From CAYJAZ01 sp964371865 (GTDB lineage: Bacteria; Desulfobacterota; Desulfovibrionia; Desulfovibrionales; Desulfovibrionaceae): a stretch of DNA of 64,000 bases. Below, piece by piece: positions 33,901 through 41,327 of this stretch. Under the pieces are notes generated by a model. That model did not search any database. It had not been told where the DNA came from and saw only the letters and a list, made by a program, of their open reading frames with translations. The position numbers were made by a program, and so were the translations under genes. Position 1 is the first letter of the stretch, and each line of letters starts with the position of its first letter. The stretch covers positions 1 through 64,000 of the forward strand of contig CAYJOR010000008.1 in assembly GCA_964371865.1 (NCBI GenBank). Reading direction: 5' to 3'.

Positions 33901-36566
33901 AGGTCAATTACTTCGCCTCTTGTTTTGTATCCCACAACTTCACTTGCTGTTGAGAAAAGGGCACTTGTGCTTGTGCTTACAGCTCTTCCACCGTTTGGTT
34001 CAAAGCCTTCAACGTAGAAAGTAGCATTGTAGGTTCCTGCACTTTTAATATAGGAGTTGATATTAATGTCTGTGCTTGTTTTTCCTTCTTCATTTGTTAC
34101 CATTTGTGGTAATTCTATTGAATTGTATTGATATTCAAATGAGTATGGATCTGCAAAAACGTAATCTTCGTATCCTCCGAAAGAAAGTTGTGCACGCGTA
34201 ATTGTTAAATCAGCTTCAACTTTTCTATTTTGTGCTCCACCACCGTAGAGATTTTCTAAGGCAACACTGAGTTCAACATCAGCGTTTTTATCTAGCACGT
34301 ACCAACCTTTTGTTTTTTTAGGAGTTATTTCAGCTTCTACAACAAGGTTTTCTGGTTTAAATTCTTCAACTCGAACTGTGCTAGAACCGATATATTCATT
34401 ATTACTCATTATTTCTAGGCGATATCTTCCTGTAGGAGAAGTATCACTTGATTGCCATGAGAATGTGTGCATACCGAAGTCTTTTTCTGAGAGACTATAA
34501 TTTTCTTCAAAAACTTTAATACCTTCGGCGTCAAAAAGAATAGCTTTAAGTGGAAGTGATGGAGGAAGGGAGTTGTCAGCATTTCTTATCATCGCGCTAA
34601 AGTTTAGCATGTCACCTGGGCGGAAAACGCCTCTTTCGGCAAACACATAAGCCTGTAGACCTTCATTTGATGAAAGTCTGCCTTGCACTGAAAAACGGCT
34701 GGTTTCAATATTTCTACCGAGGTTAATCATAGAAATAAATGTTACATCATTTTTATCTTTATTTGATGCAACTAAAACAACAGGTCTTTTATCTCTTGTA
34801 AATTTATCAACATTACCAAGAGTCGCCATACCGTTATTATTTGAAATTCCTTTAGCAATAGCTAAACCATTTGCGCCAAGAATTTCTACTTCAATATTAG
34901 AAATAGGAGCGCCTTTACTCATTGAATAAGTAAATACTTCACGTTGACCTTTGGCATTTTCTTTTACGATTAAGCCAATGTCTGTAACTACAAGCATTTT
35001 CTCATCGGAAGAAACTTCTTTGTCACCTTGCATACCAATGAGCTTTAATTTAATGATGCCGCTTGTATCAGCATTTTTATTATCTTCAAGGAGTGGAGTA
35101 ATATCAAAATCAATTATTTTTGAATCGGCACTACCTACGCCGTCAACCTTGATAGTTCCGCTTACAACTTCGCTGATAGCATCGTATGAGACTTCACTTG
35201 AATTGCCGTAATCGTCGTATTCACGAGCGCCATTGCTTTCAAGAGTAAAAAATTCTTCTGTAAGTACAGAAAGATAAGGAACTCTAATTTTTTGCGCTTC
35301 CCATTTAATTTCTGTTATCTGATTAGTTTGAATTTCTAACTTGCGAGAACCTTCAAGGTTTAATATATTACCCGGTTGTAAAAATGAAACTTTAGGTGTG
35401 TAAGAATTTGCATAAAGAACAGTAGAGTAAGGATAGTTATAAGGATAACCCGCTGTGGATTTTAGTTCATTATTAATGTAAGCAGCCATATAGGTTTCTG
35501 GTTCTGCGTATACTTTAAACCTATGTGCGGTTGAAGGTTTTTGCGATGAACTTATTAATTCAAATTCATATTCCGGTCCAATATCAAGAGTGCTCGCTTG
35601 TGACCAGTTAAAAGGAATACGAGATTCTTCTCTTATCTTTTTAGGTAAGGAATAGAAAGCAATCATTTTTTTGAGTTCGTCGCCTGAAACCTGCAAAGAT
35701 GTATTGAGAGTTACAAGATAGTATTGTTTAAGATTTTTATCATACTCAGTTGCTATTGTATAATTTTCAGGGTAGAATAAATTTTGTTTGCCTTTTATTT
35801 GGATTGTTTCACTTAAATTTGTGTTAGCAATAGTTACTTCATTGTATTCTCTGTGATAGGTTTTCATATTCTTAACAGTTATTTCAGCAATTGTAGAATT
35901 TTCAGGAAGTTCTAAAATAGGTACGCTTATATTCACGTAGCTATTATTACGAGACCAAGTAAAATTTGGTTTTGCAAGCTTTAATCCAGATTGCTTATCT
36001 TGTGCAAATACAGAAATATTTTTTTCTAAAGCTTTTGTATCTTTTATAGGATACAGAAAATTAATTGAATAAGTAACAACATGTTTATTATTTTTTGATG
36101 GATCTATCCATACATTACGAGACTCTATTTCGCCAGCTTGCGGTAGAGTTGTGAAATTGATAGAGCGCCCTGAAATTTCAGCAGATTTAGGGAAGATAGC
36201 TAAAGGAATGTCAACTTTAACCTTTGTATTTGGTTCCCATCTATCATTTGAATCAGGAGTAAATTTAATGGAATAATTGCTACTCCATTCCCAGTAACCT
36301 TCTTTGCTGGGTGATATTTTAACTCCCTCAAGGGTTTTTCCTGCTTCACCAACGGAAGAATTACAAACGGAATACCAATTGTCACCGTACATTTCGGAGC
36401 ATTTATCTTCGTTTGGTTCTACATAAATTGTCAGCGGTTGAGAGTAGTTTTGAGGAGTGCTGTAGGATAATTGTAGATATGCTTTATTTACGTTTGCTAA
36501 TAAATTGTCTGCTCCTAACAGGCAAAGTACGCAAAAAATGAAATAAGGTATTAGGCTTTTTTTCAT
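30921..36566 (-). CDS. Bacterial alpha-2-macroglobulin, thioester type
   Basis: This 1881-residue exported protein is a giant protease trap of the envelope. It begins with a signal peptide (KKSLIPYFIFCVLCLLGADNLLA) lacking a clear lipobox. N-terminal MG-type beta domains follow. The MG2-like segment LQAYVFAERGVFRPGDMLNFSAMIRN, the MG segments and GKELEFTIPTYYNGNVRIMAVAVNENSFGS lead to the thioester motif C1431-T-E-Q1434 within ENYPYDCTEQLISRAM. The alpha-helical thioester domain and receptor-like end (SYRVRAINKGKFVLPAVYASSMYD) complete it. Proteases cleaving the bait region would trigger covalent capture. E. coli YfhM is somewhat shorter (about 1650) and lies beside pbpC; here pbpC is 19 kb away. 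It is monocistronic. Confidence 0.93.
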   Translation of the reverse strand: MKKSLIPYFIFCVLCLLGADNLLANVNKAYLQLSYSTPQNYSQPLTIYVEPNEDKCSEMYGDNWYSVCNSSVGEAGKTLEGVKISPSKEGYWEWSSNYSIKFTPDSNDRWEPNTKVKVDIPLAIFPKSAEISGRSINFTTLPQAGEIESRNVWIDPSKNNKHVVTYSINFLYPIKDTKALEKNISVFAQDKQSGLKLAKPNFTWSRNNSYVNISVPILELPENSTIAEITVKNMKTYHREYNEVTIANTNLSETIQIKGKQNLFYPENYTIATEYDKNLKQYYLVTLNTSLQVSGDELKKMIAFYSLPKKIREESRIPFNWSQASTLDIGPEYEFELISSSQKPSTAHRFKVYAEPETYMAAYINNELKSTAGYPYNYPYSTVLYANSYTPKVSFLQPGNILNLEGSRKLEIQTNQITEIKWEAQKIRVPYLSVLTEEFFTLESNGAREYDDYGNSSEVSYDAISEVVSGTIKVDGVGSADSKIIDFDITPLLEDNKNADTSGIIKLKLIGMQGDKEVSSDEKMLVVTDIGLIVKENAKGQREVFTYSMSKGAPISNIEVEILGANGLAIAKGISNNNGMATLGNVDKFTRDKRPVVLVASNKDKNDVTFISMINLGRNIETSRFSVQGRLSSNEGLQAYVFAERGVFRPGDMLNFSAMIRNADNSLPPSLPLKAILFDAEGIKVFEENYSLSEKDFGMHTFSWQSSDTSPTGRYRLEIMSNNEYIGSSTVRVEEFKPENLVVEAEITPKKTKGWYVLDKNADVELSVALENLYGGGAQNRKVEADLTITRAQLSFGGYEDYVFADPYSFEYQYNSIELPQMVTNEEGKTSTDININSYIKSAGTYNATFYVEGFEPNGGRAVSTSTSALFSTASEVVGYKTRGEVIDLNYIPKDRNGKLVFITLDSDLQQLRNVGYNFVLTKRNYVRNLVSNNLQEYSYQDTLIQEEISSTKIENKDGVILWNIPTDKVGEYMLTLYATDDTNKTLPLSRVPFNIVGNELRVDPQTIPSTLQIALPTENYNSGDNLKASLSLPYDGFGLITLEADKVLSHTWFKGKAGQSVQSIEIPSNYEGRAYISVSYLKGMTSKDYYMDPLSYSVEPILVNISKRKISLALEANEMYKSGDTVKVKVTSNSPSKAIVFAVDEGILALTNYSTPSPIRYFLEDKALEVSTSQLSDLVMPEMDLANGMMMKMEASAYGGDMARKSARYLNPFKRKAEPPLVYWSGIIDVDSKGKELEFTIPTYYNGNVRIMAVAVNENSFGSVKKNTYVRSDLVITPQVPVMASPKDVLETSVAIANTTDKEKTFEVQYLLSDGLKLTTNAPKTITLKANEEKVIPLTLEVQAVLGEASINFVLKTADEEYTRQSTLSVRPSTPYVTSITVDTTRQSLDISEDRDLFPYEVVRELSASYTPLPLVQAIIGFLENYPYDCTEQLISRAMPYVVLNGETEILFGSKENPKKAEEDARKIINDAIYAIRSSNYYGSGISLWKNSSKTDDVLTIYAGDFFLSMRKSGLMPPRDIEDMVFTSIRNIATRKPLTLEEARTTAYAIWVLTRGGSVTTQLIENLQATLISSNDMKNWMNDVTATFVASINKMLLIEDAHEIIDQSKLDFKTFKDSSFFDVLAAQSLYVRIMIESFPEMLSSDQYENFTTQILTSFNSGHSTFSASQALAALWQLGMGNEQSISQKLISCSDSNPNNKGEVLNLGSSAVGLSSPLCEKFSIHAGNGSTIYYQLLTSGYDVNPPSKKIAQGLEVTKTLLDKEGQPVTKINIGDVLTVQIKAKAHGKTLQNIVIQDLLSGAFELVLEDAELMQVSYLLDSKDMREDRALFFTSLDTTDNVYSYRVRAINKGKFVLPAVYASSMYDTKLQANSISQTIVVE

Positions 36567-36619
36567 TAGTAACCTCGTGTATAGTATTTTGTTTAAAAGT
36601 CCGCTTAGGAGAGTATATA

Positions 36620-36648
36620 CAACTAGCTTGGTTTTAGCAATATGTCAA
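36620..36648 (-). promoter_or_regulatory. Possible promoter of the alpha-2-macroglobulin gene
   Basis: On the minus strand TTGACA (36648-36643), 17 nt, TAGTTG (36625-36620). The -10 is poor; TATACT at 36617-36612 is better but too far from the -35. Confidence 0.3.
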
Positions 36649-36847
36649 ACGGCACATTAGAAAAGGCTATTTTCAATAAAATTTCTTAATTTTAGAAACA
36701 CAAAGTAAATTGACGATAAAAGTCAAAATATATCTATTTGCGTTATTATCTCTGCAACAATATCTTTTCCCCCTCAAGAGAAATAAATTTACTTTTGTTG
36801 TGTCTTGTTGTATTATTAATAATATTAAACTTTACGAGGAACTAACT

Positions 36848-37720
36848 ATGAATACATGGAAAGGCGTTATTGTGGCTGGTGGTGTAGGTTCAAGATTTGC
36901 GCCGATTACAAATGCGGTGAACAAACAACTTTTACCGATTCATGATAAACCGTTGATTTATTATCCTCTCTCAATATTAATGCACGCTGGTTTGCGTGAA
37001 ATTGCAATTGTGACGAACCCTCGCGATTTGCCAGCATTTCAAGCTTTGCTTGGCGATGGAAACCAGTTTGGTTGTTCATTCCAATACTTTATTCAAGACG
37101 AACCAAAGGGAATTGCTCATGCTTTAGCCTGTACAAGAGACTTTATTGAAGGTTCAAATGTAAGTCTTTTACTTGGCGATAATATCTTTTTTGGTCAAGG
37201 AATGAACAGAATTCTCAGTTCGGCAATGCAAAGGCATGGTTGGGCAACGGTGTTTGGTTATCATGTGGCTCACCCTGAACGCTTTGGTGTTGTAGATTTT
37301 GATAGTAATAGACGAGTTATATCATTAGAAGAAAAACCACTACAGGCAAAAACAAACTATGCTGTAACAGGTATGTACTTCTATGATAGCAATGTTCTAG
37401 AATATATTGACTCTCTTGAACCTTCTGAGCGTGGGGAGTATGAAATCACAGATTTAAATAGGCTCTATCTTGAAAAAAACAGATTGATGGTAGAAGTTTT
37501 GGGTCGTGGAACTGCATGGTTTGATATTAGTGATGCAAAGTCTTTTGTTGAGGCAAATACATTTGTAAGATCCGTTGAAACAAGACAAGGGTTAAAAGTT
37601 GCCTGCCTTGAAGAAATTGCATATCATAATGAATACATTGACGCCAGACAGCTAAAAAAACTGGCTGATAATTGCAAAGAAAGTTCTTACAGCGATTATC
37701 TCTACAGTCTTATAAGTTAG
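36848..37720 (+). CDS. RmlA-like nucleotidyltransferase (glucose-1-phosphate thymidylyltransferase)
   Basis: This 290-residue sugar nucleotidyltransferase activates glucose-1-phosphate with dTTP or a similar NTP, the first step to dTDP-rhamnose and related sugars. The signature loop WKGVIVAGGVGSRFAPITNAVNKQLLPIHDKPLIYYPLS is present, as are LLLGDNIFFGQGM, VVDFDSNRRVISLEEKP and GEYEITDLNRLYLE. The metal-binding region reads RGTAWFDISDAKSF instead of the usual WLDTGTH, a deviation. ATG 36848 follows GAGGAA; the frame reaching back to 36710 lacks a ribosome site. No rmlB, C or D is in the window, so the sugar product is open. Confidence 0.85.
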   Translation: MNTWKGVIVAGGVGSRFAPITNAVNKQLLPIHDKPLIYYPLSILMHAGLREIAIVTNPRDLPAFQALLGDGNQFGCSFQYFIQDEPKGIAHALACTRDFIEGSNVSLLLGDNIFFGQGMNRILSSAMQRHGWATVFGYHVAHPERFGVVDFDSNRRVISLEEKPLQAKTNYAVTGMYFYDSNVLEYIDSLEPSERGEYEITDLNRLYLEKNRLMVEVLGRGTAWFDISDAKSFVEANTFVRSVETRQGLKVACLEEIAYHNEYIDARQLKKLADNCKESSYSDYLYSLIS

Positions 37721-37755
37721 AGTGTTTTTCTAAATTATTTTTGAGAGAATATTTA

Positions 37756-40311
37756 ATGTTTGCAAAAAAACTACTCTTTATATACTTTTTTTACCTGTCT
37801 TTGCTTATAAATTTTTCTGCTTATGCGGAGGAATTTAAGTCTGAACCATCTGATACGCTACAAGAAGTAACTCTTGACAGTACAGATAACTCTTTCCCTG
37901 TGAAAGAAGTAATAGATGAAAGTGTAAAAAAAAGGACTGCTCAGGAAGAAGCTAGAGAGAAAACTTTAGAAAGTTTACTTGCAAATACTGAAGAAGAAGT
38001 GGCTAAAGAAGAAAGTTCTTCGCAAGCATTAGATATGCTCTTAGATACAACTTTAGAAGAAATAAAAAAGACTGAGAAGGAAGTTTTTGATTTTCAAAAA
38101 ATGCTTCCGCATAAACTTAATCAATTTAATAATAAAAGTACAGAGTATTCAACGCTTATAGAAACCTATAAAGCAGCTCTGCAACTTAGTAAAAATAGAC
38201 CTCTAGAACTTACAATTGTTGAAAAAAATACAATAAATACCCATAAAGATTTACAAAACTTTTTATTGCCGGAACAAAAACGTCTTCAATCAATAGAAAC
38301 TCACTATAAAGCAATTGAAGATTTTATTAATAATGTTACATCGATTGAATCCATCGCGATTACAAGTAAACGTACAGAACTAGAGGATATTCAAGAAAGT
38401 TTCAAAAAAGAAATTTTACTTTTTTCAAAAGCCGTAGTAAATATACAAACTCTTAATAGTAAGTATATAGCCTTTATTGAGCAACTTGAAAAGGATAAAC
38501 TTAGTCTTTGGTGGGAATACTACTTTACTCCATCGTCAAGCGTATTTCATGCTGAGGCATGGAATACTTTTATAAATGAGCCAGTTGTTTATCAACTTAT
38601 GGAAGAGGCTATAGAGCTACGACTTAAACTTGATATTCCACAAACTCAAAATGGTTGGTTTATACTACTTGCAAAAGTTGTAAGCTTATCACTTTTTATG
38701 GGAATAATTCTACTGGTAGTAAAATCCTTTATTTTTTCATCTGACAAAAGTTTACAGCGTGGTTTTAATCGCCTTGTTAAGCGAAGTTGGATTTTTACGA
38801 TTATAGGATTGAGTTTATTTCTTGCATCATTTAGTTCATTGACGGTTTCTTACCAACTTATTTTACTGCTTGGAACTCTTTTATTTGGCTTTAGTCAATA
38901 TGAATTTCTTTGGCATTTGCAGTATTTTTTTGAAGAAAATCCACCAAAGCATAATCCATTCATATTTTTCTTACCTTTAATTATATTAGGTCTTTTTATA
39001 CTTTATCTTGATGTTCAAGGTCTATTACTGGTTATTGTTTGGAGTCTTCTCCTTATTATTACTATTCTTGCAACTATTAGAAAATGCAAGGTGTTAAAGT
39101 ATAATAATATCACAAAATATATCCCTTATTTTGCTATTTACATTGTATTGTTAACTGTAATGCTATTTCTAACTTTCCTAGGTTGGGGGCGACTTTCAAT
39201 ATTGCTTACAACAAGTTATGCGGCGATAGTGTTAGCAATACAGGGAATAATTGCTATTTTAAACTTTGCAAATAAAGTTCAAAAATATTTTCCAGAAGAT
39301 GGATATAAAGCAATTCTTTATGCTGTTGCTCTTGCTATTGGAGTTCCTATAGCATTTTTATTGTTTTTTATATCTTTTATTGTATGGCTTTGGGCATATC
39401 CCGGAAGTAGCTATATAACGCAAAATATACTTATGATGAACTTACATATTGGAAAATACAGCTTTAGTTTTGCTCAAATAGTATCTGTTCTTTCAGTTGT
39501 TTATATAACCAGATCTCTTATAGTTGTTGGGCGTTCATTTTTATCTCAACTGAAAATGCACGAAATTAGGATAAAACCAGCTTTGATAGGTCCTTTACAG
39601 ATTACATATACTTATGTTTTATGGGCAATCTGTGGTCTTTATATTCTGAATGCTGTAGGCTTTGATTTAAGCAATCTTGCAGTTATTGCAGGTGGATTAT
39701 CTGTAGGAATAGGTTTTGGCTTGCAAAATATTATACAAAACTTTACAAGTGGACTTGTGATTATATTTGGTCAAGTTATCCGTGAGGGTGATTTAGTTGA
39801 AGTTGCTTCTTATACGGGTATAGTCAAGAAAGTCCATATCCGCTCTACGGTACTTGAAACATTTGAGAATGCAACTATTTTTATTCCTAACTCTCAATTC
39901 TTGACGGATACCTTCACAAACTGGACTCATAACGGTTCTCGAGTTCGCCGTGAAATTATTATTGGGGTTGCCTATGGAACTGATATGGATTTAGCAATAG
40001 AACTCTTGTATGATATTGCAGAAAGAAATACTAGTGTTCTCAAGTATCCGAAACCTGTTGTACTTTTTACAGATTTTGGCAATTCTACTTTGAACTTAGT
40101 TTTTAGAATTTGGATTGGTAATGTTTCTGACTCAATGAGTATACTTTCTGCTTTGCGTTTAGAAATTGATAAGGTATATAAGCAAAATTCAATTAATATA
40201 GCATTCCCTCAAATGGATATACACATAAAAACTCAAGATTCACAATTAATAACTCCTACAAAAAGCGAGCAAATCCGTGCAACAAGTGATAATCAACAAA
40301 CAACCGTTTAA
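37756..40311 (+). CDS. Large MscS-family mechanosensitive channel (MscK-like)
   Basis: This 851-residue inner-membrane protein has an N-terminal signal/anchor (FAKKLLFIYFFYLSLLINFSAYA), a periplasmic coiled-coil part of about 270 residues, a series of membrane helices, and a C-terminal MscS core. The core reads LAVIAGGLSVGIGFGLQNIIQNFTSGLVIIFGQVIREGDLVEV..GIVKKVHIRSTVLETFENATIFIPNSQFLTDTFTNWT, including the Gly/Ala-rich pore helix. Such large channels release solutes on hypo-osmotic shock. ATG 37756 opens the signal peptide; the frame from 37672 only overlaps rmlA. It overlaps hldA by 35 nt. Confidence 0.9.
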   Translation: MFAKKLLFIYFFYLSLLINFSAYAEEFKSEPSDTLQEVTLDSTDNSFPVKEVIDESVKKRTAQEEAREKTLESLLANTEEEVAKEESSSQALDMLLDTTLEEIKKTEKEVFDFQKMLPHKLNQFNNKSTEYSTLIETYKAALQLSKNRPLELTIVEKNTINTHKDLQNFLLPEQKRLQSIETHYKAIEDFINNVTSIESIAITSKRTELEDIQESFKKEILLFSKAVVNIQTLNSKYIAFIEQLEKDKLSLWWEYYFTPSSSVFHAEAWNTFINEPVVYQLMEEAIELRLKLDIPQTQNGWFILLAKVVSLSLFMGIILLVVKSFIFSSDKSLQRGFNRLVKRSWIFTIIGLSLFLASFSSLTVSYQLILLLGTLLFGFSQYEFLWHLQYFFEENPPKHNPFIFFLPLIILGLFILYLDVQGLLLVIVWSLLLIITILATIRKCKVLKYNNITKYIPYFAIYIVLLTVMLFLTFLGWGRLSILLTTSYAAIVLAIQGIIAILNFANKVQKYFPEDGYKAILYAVALAIGVPIAFLLFFISFIVWLWAYPGSSYITQNILMMNLHIGKYSFSFAQIVSVLSVVYITRSLIVVGRSFLSQLKMHEIRIKPALIGPLQITYTYVLWAICGLYILNAVGFDLSNLAVIAGGLSVGIGFGLQNIIQNFTSGLVIIFGQVIREGDLVEVASYTGIVKKVHIRSTVLETFENATIFIPNSQFLTDTFTNWTHNGSRVRREIIIGVAYGTDMDLAIELLYDIAERNTSVLKYPKPVVLFTDFGNSTLNLVFRIWIGNVSDSMSILSALRLEIDKVYKQNSINIAFPQMDIHIKTQDSQLITPTKSEQIRATSDNQQTTV

Positions 40312-41302
40312 CTATTATGAAAAATTAGTATCAAATCTAACCAAAGGCAAAGTGCTTGTGGTAGGCGATTTGATGCTTGATACATATCTTATTGGCGATT
40401 CAAGCCGCATATCTCCCGAAGCTCCTGTGCCCGTAGTAAAAATTGAGGAAACAAAACAGGTGCTTGGAGGCGCAGGTAACGTAGCTCGTTCGATTGTTGC
40501 GCTTGGCGGAAAAGTTTCGATATTTGGCACAGTCGGAGAAGATAAAGCAGCTCAAGAAATGAAAGATATTTTTGATGAGCATAATATTCAATCCTATCTT
40601 TGCGCAATCCCTAATAGACCAACAACTATAAAGACAAGAGTTCTAGCTCGTGGGCAGCAAATGCTTAGAATGGATATGGAAACGAGTGAGCCTCTATCAA
40701 AAGATGAAAGCAAAAAAGTCTGCGATTTATTAGCTACCACTTTAGAAGACTTTGAGGTGGTAATTGTTTCAGATTACGCAAAGGGTGTAGTCACTCAAGA
40801 TGTTGTTGATTTTCTTCTAACATTTAGAAATAAAGAAGGAAGACAGCTTAAAATCTTTGCAGATCCAAAACCTGACAATAAACATCTTTATAAAAATACA
40901 TTTTTGCTTACTCCAAACTTGAAAGAGACAGCAGAACTACTCAATAAAAATCTCGATACCATAGAAAAAGTAGAAGAGTTTGCACCCTTACTTTTAAAAG
41001 AGCTTAATATTAATTATTTACTTTCAACTTTAGGGGCTCATGGTATGGCTTTATTTGCGGAAAATGAACCTATATGGCATATTCCAACAAAAGCAAAGCA
41101 AGTTTTTGATGTAACAGGCGCGGGTGATACCGTAATAGCAACTCTTGCTTTAGCAATCTCATCAGGAATTTCAGTTTTAGATGCTTGTGTGCTTGCAAAC
41201 TATGCAGCAGGAATTGTTGTTGGTAAAGTTGGTTCTGCAACAGCTAATCCAGAAGAAATGCTTGTTGCAATTAAAAAAGATTTTGATATCTTAGCTCAGT
41301 AA
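40277..41302 (+). CDS. hldA: D-glycero-beta-D-manno-heptose-7-phosphate kinase HldA
   Basis: HldA phosphorylates heptose-7-phosphate at C1 for LPS inner-core heptose. The 341 residues form one PfkB/ribokinase domain: KVLVVGDLMLDTYLIGDSSRISPEAPVPVV, QVLGGAGNVARSIVALG, SDYAKGVVTQ, and the catalytic DVTGAGDTVIATLALA. The nucleotidyltransferase half found in E. coli HldE is absent, so a separate HldC is expected elsewhere. The start is probably GTG 40277, inside the end of the channel gene; GTG 40286 is the alternative. No ATG gives the conserved N-terminus. Confidence 0.92.
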   Translation: MQQVIINKQPFNYYEKLVSNLTKGKVLVVGDLMLDTYLIGDSSRISPEAPVPVVKIEETKQVLGGAGNVARSIVALGGKVSIFGTVGEDKAAQEMKDIFDEHNIQSYLCAIPNRPTTIKTRVLARGQQMLRMDMETSEPLSKDESKKVCDLLATTLEDFEVVIVSDYAKGVVTQDVVDFLLTFRNKEGRQLKIFADPKPDNKHLYKNTFLLTPNLKETAELLNKNLDTIEKVEEFAPLLLKELNINYLLSTLGAHGMALFAENEPIWHIPTKAKQVFDVTGAGDTVIATLALAISSGISVLDACVLANYAAGIVVGKVGSATANPEEMLVAIKKDFDILAQ

Positions 41303-41327
41303 CATAGAATATTGTGGAGGATAGAAG

